Positions 52,825 to 64,000 of a stretch of 64,000 bases of DNA are shown in pieces (position 1 is the stretch's first letter; every line of letters starts with the position of its first letter). Where the stretch lies: NCBI GenBank assembly GCA_949825025.1, contig OX463787.1, forward strand, positions 17,357,707-17,421,706. Direction: 5' to 3'. This DNA is from Siphlonurus alternatus (Eukaryota > Arthropoda > Insecta > Ephemeroptera > Siphlonuridae). The translations under genes and the position numbers were made by a program. The notes below the pieces were generated by a model. It was not told the origin of the DNA, made no database searches, and saw only the letters and a list, made by a program, of their open reading frames with translations.

Positions 52825-53217
52825 TTAAGGTAGAAATAACGTCAATCAGCTGTTTGACGTAGTCTCCTTTGATTAACATGTAAACCTTGGCAAATTCACA
52901 AAAATTCTGAAATTTTTTTGAGAGGCAGATATTAGTGCCTAATAGCCATTTAAAAAATTTCAAAACAATTTAACGAGCCGATTTTTTTTTAATTATTTTT
53001 TTTATATAATTTTCAGCATAGAGTCCCATGGAGAGACAAACTAAAAAATTAATTAAATAATTGGCTCGTTTAATTGTTTTGAAACTTTCTGTATGTCTTT
53101 TAGGCACTAATATCTGCCTCACACAAAAAAATCAGAAATTTTGTGAATTTGCCAAGGTTTACATGTTAATAAAAGGGGATTTCGTCGAACAGCTGATTGA
53201 CGTTATCTCTACGTTAA
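52825..53217. mobile_element. TTAA-flanked palindromic MITE (second family)
   Basis: Arms ttaaggtagaaataacgtca and tgacgttatctctacgttaa. The interior has mirrored catgtaaaccttggcaaatt and cactaatatctgcctc words around cccatggaga. It shares interior structure with 24297-24693. Confidence 0.85.
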
Positions 53218-53254
53218 AACTACATTGTTAAATTATTTGAGGTAAGCAACTCAC

Positions 53255-53335
53255 CAGAACAAGTGAGCGATGATCTCGCGGAGGTCACGTGACGAGGTGA
53301 TCATGTGGGGAATTGAAGAGGTGGCAGACTCCGTA
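53255..53335 (-). other. Exon-like island (minus strand)
   Basis: The minus strand ends cacttgttctg|gtgagttg, a good donor. The last ~50 nt are open in one frame after ATG (MITSSRDLREIIAHLF). Its upstream boundary is unclear. It may be an upstream exon of the minus-strand gene inferred at 47.9-55.8 kb. Confidence 0.3.
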
Positions 53336-53339
53336 ATAA

Positions 53340-54110
53340 ATATATTTGATAATTACATAATGTAATTTAATGATATATATAATTCAATTAATATAATTAT
53401 ATTATATATTACCGGCAACGTAATTTAGATAATTTACTATAATATAATATATATAATGATTTATGCAATAATATCCATTTTCATTTTTATTCATTTTGAA
53501 TATTTTTCCAACAAAGGAGAGTAAAGGAGCCATGACTACTCAGTTCTTGTGCTAATATAGCAGAGCAAAATAGTGGCAAAAACGATATTCTTCAAAGTGG
53601 ACGGTTCAATCAAAGCATGTATATATAATTATACTATTACAAGCTTTGGTTTTAGTTACTAGGGACTAATATGCAATATGATCGAACTATCTCGTTAGAG
53701 ACAAGCGGCATTGTTTAAAAACCAGACAAAGTTATATTTGTTTAGTATTGGATAATTTTAAAAGAATATATAATATTTATTAATTTACTTAATTTTACTT
53801 TTAAATAATTTTTGAATTTTGTGTGACAAAATATTAAATAAATGTGAACTCGTTTTGTTTCACTTATTTTAAATTATGTTGCCAAAAAATAAAAAATCTA
53901 AAAACCACAAATTCCTGTGTTTCCCAGTATCATACTAAACAAGATGGCCATGGTCTAAGCAAGTCCATCTACACTTTTACTTGCATATGATGAAGGTTGA
54001 ATAAGGATTATGGATAAAGGATAAAAATAAAAATCATAAAATCATAATAAAAAATAAATAAAACGAAAAATAATAAAATAAATAATAATAAAAACTAAAA
54101 ATAAATAAAA
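53340..54110. other. AT-rich DNA, no gene seen
   Basis: Simple AT-rich sequence with an A/T-only tract (54030-54110). Confidence 0.5.
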
Positions 54111-54169
54111 AGGATTATTATGGTTAAAGGGAAGGGGGAGGTACGTCACAAATATTTGTCAATGGAATT

Positions 54170-54420
54170 ATCCAAAGCCAGGGTGACCACATAGTGGTAA
54201 ATTGTGACGATTTTGTACCCTGGGTGGGAGAAGCAGTAGCCGTGTCATCCTAACCATTTAAAGCTATGCTCAGCGGAGGCCGGTTTCGCTGGTAACTTAG
54301 GGAAGCAACCGAACCTCTGCTACACTCCCACAGGACACCAAAAACAAGCGGAGGGGGGAGCAGGAGCAGATCTCACGGTACCGCCCCTACTCTCCCCCGC
54401 ATTAGCGAAGGAATGAAAAC
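54170..54420. other. GC-richer unique-looking stretch
   Basis: It contains ggtgaccacatagtggt (small hairpin), gcaagcggagg-type purine runs and ccgcccctactctccccc. It stands out in composition from its AT-rich flanks, but I find no exon, RNA fold or SINE head that I can defend. Confidence 0.3.
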
Positions 54421-54429
54421 CATCTTCGT

Positions 54430-55640
54430 AATTACTCTAAGTCAATAAAATTCAAATAAATTAACTGAAGTGAATTTAATATATATTATCTTCAGGTCAA
54501 CGACAATCTTGTTCAGGATGATACTGCAAAACACAATATTTGTGTTTCAGAAAGCTCTGTATATTTATTTTATACATTACATTTTTTAACGTTATAATAA
54601 TGTTGATTATTAATTAAAGGAAAGTTTTGTTTTCTCAAAATTGTTAATCCTATTTAGTTTTTACTAAAATAAATGCAGTTAATTAAAAGTCTGGTCCGCA
54701 AGGTCTCTCAATCACACCAGGTGTGAATTAAGTCTCATTACATGACTTGACTACAAATCATGGACAAATCCTAACCTAAACCAATCTAAACAAGGCGTAT
54801 TAGATTGATGATGAGCAAAACAATCTATACAGATTGTTATAAACGAAAAACAAAAATAGATTAAAAGTAGCAAAGTTTACAGCCAAGCTACAAGATAGTC
54901 AGACCATATTGCATTTAAAACACACCGATACCATATGCATCAAAACTGCTAATGGTATGGTGATTAAAAAAAAACAAACTATACCAGTATATACCCAATT
55001 TAAAAAATATCGTTTTTTTAAAACTACTTTTAACACATTAAAACGGATGATATTATAAACAATACAATTATCGTTTACTTCATTGAAGCGAAATTGCACT
55101 TTCGTTACGATTGAAAATGAACCTATAATATCCGCCCTCCACTATATAGATTATTAAATATTGATATCAAAGTGATTGTTGTTAATTAAAGCAAAAATAT
55201 TTTTCAAAGAAATGCTCAATTTTAAACACGTGATTATGTACACGTGTCAGAAGATGCTCGCCTGTAAAATATGACACGAGCGAGGTTCGTACACTTCGGA
55301 GAATTGCAAACGTTATATTGCAAGATTTTGATAAAACTAGCAACTTTAATAAATATAATAATAAAATTAACGCGTTAAATGCGGCAATTTTAGCAAAATA
55401 TCTTCGATCAATGATATTAAAATAACATTTTGAACAAAATTACCATTTTAATTTAAGGACGTCAAAATTAAATTAATTACTTTAATGCACTAATTTGCAA
55501 AAAAGATCACAATCGCATCTATTGAACTATAATATAATAATGTTGGGTAATTTGTATCAAGTTAAAATATAATATTAATTAATATATCACCAAATTAGCA
55601 CCATCATGTAATATATATAAAACTTGAATGTTATAAATAC
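54430..55640. other. AT-rich DNA, no gene seen
   Basis: No credible exon. The minus-strand frame at 54899-55099 lacks features. Confidence 0.5.
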
Positions 55641-55659
55641 AATAGAAAATTACAATATA

Positions 55660-55756
55660 AGGTGACAGAGAATGCGGGAATAAACATGTCGCTACACCAG
55701 ACGGAGCTCGCGCCGAGCGTCTCGTAGAATCGATCACCACAGACCTGTGGAATCAC
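55660..55756 (-). other. Exon-like island (minus strand)
   Basis: On the minus strand a good acceptor (cctctcttcag) precedes gtgattccacaggtctg, and a GC-rich run gacgctcggcgcgagctcc follows. No clear donor is visible before AT-rich sequence resumes. Possibly an exon of the inferred minus-strand gene. Confidence 0.3.
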
Positions 55757-56534
55757 CTGAAGAGAGGAAATACATCGCAACATTCAGTACAAACACGCTC
55801 AATGTTATTAAATGTGAGACTATGATAATTAAAAAAAAAAAGACCATGTTAAATTTTCAAGAATTTTAATCTATACTTGCTGAACAGTAAAATAAAAACC
55901 TTACCGGATAAAGATAATTGGTACTAATCATAATTTGCTAGCTGCTATACGATATATTTTTCATATTACACAAAAAACATAAAAAATTTAATAAGAAGAC
56001 TTAATTAATTGCATAGAATAAGATTTTTCATAATTTTGTTTTATCATGCTATTATAATAATAATAATATTTGTTTATTGGGTTAAGTAATACAAAAGAAT
56101 GGGGGGAAAGACATGAAAAAAATAAAAAACAACAAAACAAGAGATGACTTAAAAACAAAAATAAATAAATACATAATAAAAAATATTAATAATATTATCC
56201 TGAATATTCATTATATATTTATTAGATTAAAACTCCAAAGAAAAGTTTATTTATATATATTTGTAATTTTTTTAATCCGGTTACAAATGCAAGGGTACGT
56301 ACTATAAATTTCCATATTGCAAAATTAAACTATAATTATAATTTATAATGGTTTATAAAATACTCATTAAAAATAAAAACAATTTATAATTTTTTTATCG
56401 TCATGCAAGGAGCAAAAAATATACATAAAGAACTGACATAATTTACAACATTTGAAGTCCAGAAAAATTCATTTTAGCTTGATTTTGCACCATAACTTAT
56501 TTAAAATAATGTTTTTTACGTTTTTACACATTTT

Positions 56535-56945
56535 AACTTACATTCATTGCACGCTGCCGCGCTACGCTTCCTCTCTCGTCCACTGCAGGTGGAGTCACAT
56601 AACGATTTTTACCATGCGACGCGACGCGAATAATGCGCACTTGCTGTAACATCCATTGGCGGCCATATTGGGCGATTAAAAGAAAAAGAGCATCGTAATT
56701 AACGCGATTACCTGCGAATTCGCCGCCGCATAGGATTTCGCAGCTTTTAAGTTAAAATCGCGCCGCGTCGCCGTTGCCGCCATCTGAATCCACCTTAAGA
56801 CACAGGCACTGAGCGGCAGCGAGCGAACTTTGACATGCATACCTGTTGGTTTCCTCCCCCTTTTCTCTCTCTCTTGCAGCGCGCTCGCTTACTTGCTTGC
56901 TTGCTTGCTTGCTTGCTTGCGGTGATACATATATTACGTCACTAA
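56535..56945. promoter_or_regulatory. CpG-rich island
   Basis: Many CpGs (gcgacgcgacgcg, cgcgccgcgtcgccg) in an otherwise CpG-poor, AT-rich window, with ggcggccatattgg (YY1-like) and a (CTTG)n run at 56890-56920. This could be a promoter for a divergent or minus-strand gene. Confidence 0.35.
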
Positions 56946-57011
56946 AACCCCATCTATATTCTTTATTTAAGCTTATATTATAATTTAAGTACATGCATTT
57001 TCAAACGTAAT

Positions 57012-57014
57012 GAT

Positions 57015-57109
<95 letters not shown>

Positions 57110-57111
57110 TT
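57012..57111. repeat. (TTTA)n microsatellite
   Basis: About 25 perfect TTTA units. Confidence 0.97.
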
Positions 57112-57654
57112 AAAAAACAGACTATAGTTTATGTAATCCGATTATAAAGAGTACACTACTTCAAACAAACAAATTCTTGGTTAAAATACATACGTACAAA
57201 TATTATTATACAACTAAAATCTTGGTAACATATATACTGTATAATATAATATATAAATAATTAAACATGCATTTGAGTTATTTACATATCCTTGCAATTT
57301 CTTGCGAAGATTGATGGAAAATGTCAAGCTCGTATTTACTGTACAGTTCATTGCAAAATAATTGAACTCTGGAAATAAAATCATATTTATCAAATTGTTA
57401 TCAATATTAATTCTTGGGTTTGGTATGTAGAAAGGGTGAGATGATCTGTTTTGTCTCGCTGGTACATTTAGACTGAGCTCAGCCACAATTTAAGGACAGT
57501 CTAAATAAAGATTTGCTATTAAGTATGATAAGGTGGACTACTTAACTGTCATATCAAGGTACTCGTTAAGACCTGCATTACATTTTGTTTATTTACATCA
57601 ATTGAATGAAGTATTCAATTCTCATCATTTTTATTGTCATGGAATTTTTTAATT

Positions 57655-57935
57655 TCAATAATGAAAAGAGGGTACCAAATTATGTTACTCTGAATTTTTT
57701 TAAGATTCTTTTAAGACCCAGAACTATTTTTAAATAATAATTGAAAGTGCGGCCACGCCCCCTGGAGGCGTCAATAGGCGTCTCAGTCCACTCATTTTTA
57801 TTAAGGATTCAGGGGTGCCAACTTAACTTACAAAACTTTCAATATTTTTATTAGTTAAAAATAGTTGCAGGTCTCAAAAAAATCTGAAAAAATTAAAATT
57901 ATCATAATTTGGTGCCCTCTATTCATTTCTGCAAT
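57655..57935. mobile_element. GAGGGTAC MITE, GC-centre subfamily
   Basis: agagggtaccaaattatg and its mirror cataatttggtgccctct enclose gcggccacgccccctggagg. Same subfamily as 2972-3252. Confidence 0.85.
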
Positions 57936-58029
57936 AATTTTTTGTTGTGTAGGTTGTCAATCGTTGAATTTCACTTTTTTGTTACGATGTAATAAAAAAG
58001 GATAATTACGGACTGTGAGTTATTTTTAC

Positions 58030-58078
58030 AAAAAGTGGTCACCCATCTACCTCTGAAGTTTCTTCACTTCAATGATCA
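58030..58078 (-). mobile_element. 5S rRNA-like SINE head fragment
   Basis: On the minus strand it reads gtagatgggtgaccac, matching the 3' domain of 5S rRNA (gatgggtgacc). Confidence 0.5.
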
Positions 58079-58254
58079 GCTGTTTTCTATCCTGATTTTA
58101 CTTTTCTTTATTATAATTTACAGGAGAGGTGACATGATCAAACCCTTCGATAAACATTAAGTGCAAAAAAAGTTGCATATATAGTAGCTAGTCGCGAAGC
58201 TCTTTTATATAAATTTAATATAATTATATATATTTTTGCAAGGATACACCGTTA

Positions 58255-58660
58255 TGTTAGGGTTAGGAGCTTAAATATATATATATACAGCTCGCGGTGG
58301 GGTAATGGGTATTAATAGGGATAAAGTAGGGAACGGATGGTGGCCACGGTCTGTTACGCGTCCTAACATTCGCTAAGGTGAGACTGAGGGAACCGTGGAA
58401 AACCTCAGTCGTGACGGACACCTCTAATTTCTAACATACCTCTACTTTTTATCAATGGATCTAAGTAATATATTATCCAAAGTCTGGGGAACCTCACACA
58501 AAAGTGCATCTCCGCATTGGGTGGAAAGCGAGACGTACCCCAGAGAGGGAGCAACGTATATTTTTTCTTGAAACGGTCACCCATCTAACAAGTAAGTACT
58601 AACCAACGTTCGACGTAGCTTGACTTCGGTGATCTAGCGATATAACTGGTTAATGCACTA
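58255..58660 (-). mobile_element. 5S rRNA-derived SINE
   Basis: On the minus strand a 5S-like head (gatcaccgaagtcaagctac, then gatgggtgaccg) is followed by a body. The body includes a cacccaatgcgga-like word, tggttcccc-like text, tccattgataaaaagtagag and the shared cctcagtctcacc core. It is the same family as 60895-61290 in opposite orientation. Confidence 0.75.
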
Positions 58661-58689
58661 CGCACAGACTCATTTATTTATTAAATTAT

Positions 58690-58960
58690 TGATATATTAA
58701 TAATGAGCGTGGTTAGTAGTTGGATGGGTGACCATTTTCAACAATAAACACGTTTCCTGCCCAAGGGTAAATCGTTGCGCTTTTCCACTATATCTGGTTC
58801 CCCTGGTTTTGAACCATTGTACTTCCAGTGCATTGATAAAAGCTGTAGCGTCCATCCTGGCTGAGGTTTCTACGTTTCCCTCAGTCGCAGACATATGCCG
58901 GGATAGATTGCAAGGCTGTGGCCGCTCCCGTTCCGGAAGATCCCGCGAAACGCTATAGGG
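58690..58960 (+). mobile_element. 5S rRNA-derived SINE, truncated
   Basis: It begins inside the 5S-like head (gttggatgggtgacc) and continues through gggtaaat, attgataaaagctgtagcg, tcctggctgaggtttc and ttccctcagtcgcag. Confidence 0.7.
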
Positions 58961-59210
58961 TTTCGGAAGGTTCGGGGTTTCAAATTTAGTGAGTAATTAG
59001 TAAGTAGAAGTGCCAAGTTATAGGGTTTAATAATAAAAAAAAAAATAATGAAGTATGATAAAAATATATTAATGTAGATATCTGTACTTAAAAAATTACA
59101 CTATACGCACATGTACTTGTAATTATGCGTGCTTCATTGATTTTGATTTTTGGTTACTAAATTTAGTATACTATATTTCATATTTAATTTATATGTGACA
59201 ACTTATATTC

Positions 59211-60346
59211 AATGGGCTTACGGGGTGTAATTTTTTTACTGGCTCAATCAAAAGAGGAGGTCGAAAAATATCCTTTAGATTTTTTTTCGATTTTTTTTAG
59301 CACTGAATCATACCTAAAATGGAGATTAAAAATGTCTCTTGACCTGGAGGCTCCAACCGCAATGCCTATATATATAACACTTGTAAAAAATTAACGAACA
59401 GGCCGGGCCAGAGCTGGCCCTCTGGTGGCCGTCTTGGCGAGCTTCTGGCTATGGCCTACCAGAAGCGGGCCATTCATTGGCCGTCTTACTGTCAGCCGTA
59501 AATGGCTTGCCAGACCTGGGCCGGACTGGGGCTTCAAACCACAAGCCGTAACAGGGACTTAGAATATTTTCAATAACATATTCACATAATAAATAATAAG
59601 TAATTAACATATCGTTGTTACATAATTATTAACGTTTAAAAAATAAATGTAGCTAAAAACTTAGGTCGGAATAAAAATATTTTTGTTAAGTATTCCAAAT
59701 GTAAAGTTTATAAACCTAAATTTACCATTTTCTTCTAAGAAAGGCAGTGTCCTAGCGGTAAGGATCTTCAGCTGCGGATCCAAAGGTGCCGAGTTCGATT
59801 CTCTCCCCATTCAAATTTTTTACATTTTTTTTTAGTTTTTTTTGGGACCCAAATGCGTAGAAAATAATAAATAAATACAAAAAAAAGGGGGGGGAAGCAA
59901 ATTTTACTGAAATAAAGGTGAAATGCAATGACCCTGGCCCGCCAAGCCTGGCCCAAGAACGGCAAAAACCTCTGGCCGTTTTAAGCCCAGATTGGCATAA
60001 ATTAAATGGCCCATGAATGGCCGACCAAAAGCGTCTGCCAATCTGGCATGCCAGAATCTGGCCAGCTTCTGCGTGTTAGCTGGGAATTGTTGCTTGTTTA
60101 TTAAAAATTATCATTTGTTTCCATAGCAACGTGTTTGTTTAGAAGCATTGTATAGTTGACCCAAAGAATGTAATGACGTCATAGGCGTTGCGGATGGAGC
60201 CTCCAGGTCACGAGACATTTTTAATCTCCATTCTAGGTATGATCGATACAGTCATGCTAAAAAAAATCGCAAAAAAATCTAAGGGATATTTTTCGACCCC
60301 CTCTTTTGATTGAGCCTGTAAAAAAACTACACCCCGTAAGTCCATT
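59211..60346. mobile_element. Inverted-repeat element (~150-bp ends) with nested insertion
   Basis: Left end aatgggcttacggggtgta and right end acaccccgtaagtccatt. The arms share ttgacctggaggctcca and aatggagattaaaaatgtct. The middle (59395-60085) is a different, GC-rich element. Confidence 0.85.
59395..60085. mobile_element. Nested GC-rich-ended element with a tRNA-like segment
   Basis: GC-rich ends rich in tggcc words (ctggccctctggtggccg and ggccagcttctgcgtgttag), ending ttagctggga like the transposon at 26640-27970. The AT-rich core contains a tRNA-like segment (59742-59815) with a gagttcgattct B box. Confidence 0.6.
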
Positions 60347-60894
60347 ATAATTCACTGACTGAAGAATGAAATATTATTTAAAGAATTTAAAAACCGTCCG
60401 TTGTTTAGAAAAACATTACGTAATTACATTTTTAAGTAAAAATTTCAAATTTTAATAAAATTTTGTCATTTTTTTTTAAATATTATATAAAACACAATTG
60501 GGTACTTTTAATTTTTTGCATGTGATGCACAACTATGAATATAAATTAAATTTAAAAAATTAAAAACAAAAATATTTTTTAAATTTTAATTTTAAGTTTT
60601 TACCATCATAATGTGTTGGAAAGTAATCAATATTATTGCAATATTTCAAAGCGTCTAGACAAATGAAATAAAGCTCATAACAAAAAATGTCAAACTATTT
60701 CGGACGACTTGTTTCTTCACTCCGTGATTTTCTTAAGGTCGTCTCACAATGCTAACGTGTTGTAAAATGAACCTTATAATGTGTCTAAAGTTACGACGCT
60801 CGCTCTGGTCACGTAGCGACAATAAAGTCAAGTGAGGCGTGCCAATGACGTCACTTTCTGGAGGTTATAATTAGGAGATCAGATTTCGTCGCGA

Positions 60895-61290
60895 CAGAAA
60901 TGTCAAGGTAGATCACCTAAGTCAAGCAACCTCAGTACTTGGATGGGTGACCGCCAAGTAAAAATTACTCTGCTCCCTAGGGTAAATTCATCTCCACCCA
61001 GTGCAGTAATGAACTTAAATGTGTGTGGTTCCCCAGGCTATGGACATATTACTTTGGTCCATTGATAAAAAGTAGAGGTGTCCGTCCTGACTGAAGTTTC
61101 CACGGTTCCCTGAATCTCACCTCAGCGAATACTGGGACACATAACAGTCCGTGGCCACCATCCTTTCCCTACCTTATATTAGCGTCGTGGAACGCCGGCT
61201 CCTTCATCGCTCGCAGCTCAAGCCAGTATTGCCTGCTGCTGCTGCTAGTGGCGTATGTTGGGCTGCCTACCTGTCACGGGTTATATATTT
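60895..61290 (+). mobile_element. 5S rRNA-derived SINE, best copy
   Basis: The head reads gatcacctaagtcaagcaac, then cagtacttggatgggtgacc, matching the 5S rRNA internal promoter and 3' region. The 5' part of 5S is not recognisable. The body has gtccgtcctgactgaagtt and tccacggttccctgaatctc, the core shared with the tRNA-headed SINE at 712-1050. It ends with a (CTG)4-containing stretch. Confidence 0.8.
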
Positions 61291-61587
61291 TGTGTAATGG
61301 ACAGCATGCATTAACTTTTTTAATTTATTTTTTCTTTTATTAAAAAAATATGTTTTTTTAAATTTTTAATATTTAATTTTTTATTATATAATAAAATAGT
61401 TCATCGCTACACTTTTTGAAATCAGATGACAATTTGCTGTGGTGCATAATTATAGTTAATTAATATCTTAATGGTTGATGTATTTACTGTGTATATCAAC
61501 ACAATTATAATTGTAACTGGCGTAACAGGCCGTGACTACCATCCTTTCTTTCCCTTTCCATATCCAATATATTATAAACAATAATTT

Positions 61588-61741
61588 GGGTGCGATTCAC
61601 GAAGCAGTTAACCAGGTTTCTAACCAAGTTTACCTTAACCATGTTTAAATATACCTGTTTTACGTGTTAAACAACCCTAGTTAAACGTGGTTAAGCTAAA
61701 CGTGGTTAGAAACCTGGCTAACTGCTTCGTGAATCGCGCCC
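61588..61741. mobile_element. Short palindromic MITE
   Basis: Arms gggtgcgattcacgaagcag and ctgcttcgtgaatcgcgccc, with repeated inner ggtttctaacca / tggttagaaacc. Confidence 0.9.
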
Positions 61742-61749
61742 ATTTATGT

Positions 61750-62810
61750 TATATTTTATGTTTTTACACTAAAATTTTCAACTGGCTTTCACATCAATTC
61801 AATTATTGAAATGTGAATTTTGGTGATATAATATACAGGTTCCATATTATTAATATCTTTCATTATAGTAATTAACAATTAAATTTAAAATTAAAATTAA
61901 AAGGTATGAATGGTCATTGTAAATAAATTAATTTCATTTTTCAATATTTCATTATCAACTATGTGACTTCAAAAAATATTTTAACATGATATAACAATAT
62001 AGGCTTCAAGTCAGCTGATTTTGCAGTGTTCCCACTAAACCTATGTAAAAAATAAAAAAATAAACGTGAAATTGCTTTTTTTTGGTATTAATTTTTTTTC
62101 AGAGAAAAATTACTTCTTGATTCATTATCAGAGGATCCCTAAATGGGAAAGGGTAGGAGATGGTTTCAAATTAATTTGCTTTAACCAGAGCATACTAATT
62201 AGTCTAGTACGCTATGCTTTAACAGTTACTGAGAAAAAATTAAATTTTTCTAGCATGGTGGCTTATGGAGAAAATTTTCACGACGAAGCCTCTTATATAT
62301 AATTAGAGGTTAAAAAATAAACTCGATAGTAAAAAATTTTCATTTGTAATTTATTTAGAAATTGGATATAAATATGAAATATTTGGTGATTATAAGAATA
62401 CCTAAAATAACAATTTAAAAACAATAGTTACACAATATACCGTAATTAATTTATATTCAATATTTTTTATTGACATATTACAGAAATCTTTAATATTATA
62501 CGAGATACGAGACATTTTCCAAATATATTTCTTTCTACATTTTACTGACAATCGTCTCGCTATTATTGACAATACTGAGGTAGTTTTACGGGAATGTAAT
62601 TAATTCTTCAGTGGAAATGACGCTGTTTAAAAATTTTAAATTTTAATAGTGTTTTTTAAACTTCAATTTTGATTTGTTTCCTTTGTATGAATATTACTAT
62701 GAAGTTTTAATGTCTTTTAAAAGTTGAAATAAGTGAAAGAGAGAGAGGGGGTGATAACTTGTATCACTTTCAAATTTGATATTCAAATTAAGTGAAATAT
62801 AAAGCCTATA
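61750..62810. other. AT-rich DNA, no gene seen
   Basis: Only featureless short frames (for example 62066-62302). A GA-repeat (agagagaggggg) lies at 62737. Confidence 0.5.
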
Positions 62811-62935
62811 TTACACGATACAATTTTTCCTTACAAGAAAACTTAATCTCCATTTGTATGGAGAGGAAATTTTCTTGCAAGGAAAAATTGTATACAATAA
62901 TCAGAAAAATTGTACCTTGTAATATAGTTTTAAAA
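62805..62935. mobile_element. Small hairpin element
   Basis: acaatttttccttacaagaa and ttcttgcaaggaaaaattgt are inverted, with outer ctatattac / gtaatatag. Confidence 0.65.
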
Positions 62936-63011
62936 GACAACAAAAATGCCCTAACGACACTCCCAAGTTATCAATATAATGTCAGTGTCGCGGTCTTGAT
63001 CTTCGCTTGTT

Positions 63012-63031
63012 CCTCAAGGTCCATCTTGGTC
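63012..63031 (+). repeat. 20-bp direct repeat, copy 1
   Basis: cctcaaggtccatcttggtc is repeated exactly at 63981-64000. The second copy ends at the window edge, so the repeat may continue. Confidence 0.85.
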
Positions 63032-63211
63032 GTCTCAGATGTCCTTCAGACGTCCTAGAGGTCAGAACTCTGAAAAATTTGATCGTGTTAGTGTGAAAAT
63101 ACGTGATAAATTATTGCAGGTATTTGCTTCCTACTGCTGAGGTATGGAAATAAAACCAACCGAATTCACAGGAGACGAATGCCAACAGCCTGCTATGATA
63201 TTCTTACACTC

Positions 63212-63275
63212 AGGCGCAGCTTTAATAATTTGTATCTCAGTTTAGGCGCAGCTTTAATAATTTGTATCTCAGTTT
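63212..63275 (+). repeat. Two perfect 32-bp tandem units
   Basis: Units begin aggcgcagctttaataattt. The two copies are identical. Confidence 0.95.
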
Positions 63276-63701
63276 AATGTTTTGTTAACTTATAAATTAT
63301 AAATCAATACAAATTTCTTTGCACTTATTTCCAGTTTTAAATTTATAAAAATAAATATTTTCAATTACTAAAATTTTTATTAATAAGTATTATTATATTA
63401 AAATATATAAAACATATTAATAAATTTTATATTTAATTTTTTTAATAAGTAAAAAATTTATAAAAAATATTTGGAATTTTAACATTACATAAATGTTTAA
63501 AACAAAACCATCTTTATTTTTTGCTTTTATTATCACATCTCATGCCCATCTAATGCTTGGGTCAAAGCCACAGTTTTATATAATAATTAATTTCTTGGTA
63601 CGCAACTAATTTATTGAATTAATATGATATTTGTTCTTTCATATGGATTTGAATAGATGACCAAGTTATCTAATATTGTTTTTTAAATGAATCTATGTTA
63701 G

Positions 63702-63790
63702 GGGAAAGACGCTGTGACGTCATAGTCATGTAATGTGTTTCCCTATGCTTACATGCTAAATATTTGCATGACTGTGACGTCACAGCGTTT
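63702..63790. mobile_element. CRE-containing inverted repeat
   Basis: gacgctgtgacgtcatagtc and gactgtgacgtcacagcgt are inverted around about 40 bp. Related words occur at 49916. Confidence 0.7.
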
Positions 63791-63980
63791 TGCAACTCAA
63801 TTTTGAAATTGTTAGAGGATTAAAAAAAACTTGAAAATTTTGACAATACATAACTCGAGGCCCTCTATCCAAATATACAATAAAAAATTATCACGCAGGT
63901 TGTCCATTATCGACTATAATTCTTACAAGATTGCTCAATGGTCCCGACATCCTCCCTCGGTGATATACAGTGGGGGTGAT

Positions 63981-64000
63981 CCTCAAGGTCCATCTTGGTC
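63981..64000 (+). repeat. 20-bp direct repeat, copy 2
   Basis: Exact copy of 63012-63031 at the window edge. Confidence 0.85.

Noticed and set aside
60900..60960. Functional 5S rRNA gene
   Set aside because: Only the internal and 3' parts resemble 5S, followed by a SINE body. Two more copies have the same structure.

Overview
This is AT-rich eukaryotic, almost certainly invertebrate metazoan, nuclear DNA. Genes are spliced (GT..AG exons, AATAAA signals), intergenic space is filled with palindromic MITEs, tRNA- and 5S rRNA-derived SINEs, an APE-type non-LTR retrotransposon and long microsatellites, and nothing looks like a bacterial operon. The retrotransposon and the large-exon STAND gene resemble those common in arthropods, but I cannot name the species.

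Layout. 1-2560 holds repeats (half of a TTAA MITE, tRNA-like SINEs, small MITEs) and a short open frame built from hairpin repeats. 2562-24225 is a recent head-to-tail duplication of a ~10.8 kb unit with a 5-bp microhomology (cctgg) at the joints. Each unit carries one complete gene for a ~1089-aa STAND NTPase: a DUF4297/Cap4-like PD-(D/E)XK nuclease-like N-terminus, an NB-ARC ATPase, a winged helix split by an acidic tract, TPR-like helices and a C-terminal membrane anchor. The architecture recalls bacterial Avs-type antiviral STAND proteins. I count nine amino-acid differences between the two copies. 24.2-32.2 kb contains palindromic MITEs, a TA-flanked GC-rich-ended transposon and a small spliced transcription unit (28.37-31.7 kb). 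The last intron of that unit is an array of ~130-bp repeats, nearly all with a YY1/PHO-type ATGGCTGCCAT site. Inverted copies of another repeat flank this block.

32.4-39.06 kb is a nearly full-length non-LTR retrotransposon. ORF1 carries a TARG1/OARD1-like macrodomain with the catalytic Lys and Asp apparently present, plus a GC-rich 45-bp coding minisatellite. ORF2 encodes an AP endonuclease and reverse transcriptase, broken by one frameshift near its end. 39.3-48.5 kb is dense in inverted-repeat elements, including a Foldback-like structure (45.05-47.54 kb). 47.9-55.8 kb contains several GC-richer exon-like islands on the minus strand, two of them exactly 143 nt with similar starts. These may be exons of one gene I do not recognise. 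56-64 kb has a CpG-rich island, (TTTA)n, 5S-derived SINEs and more MITEs.

Across the window I counted 26 perfect TGACGTCA (CRE/ATF) palindromes where about one is expected by chance. Many lie inside inverted-repeat elements.
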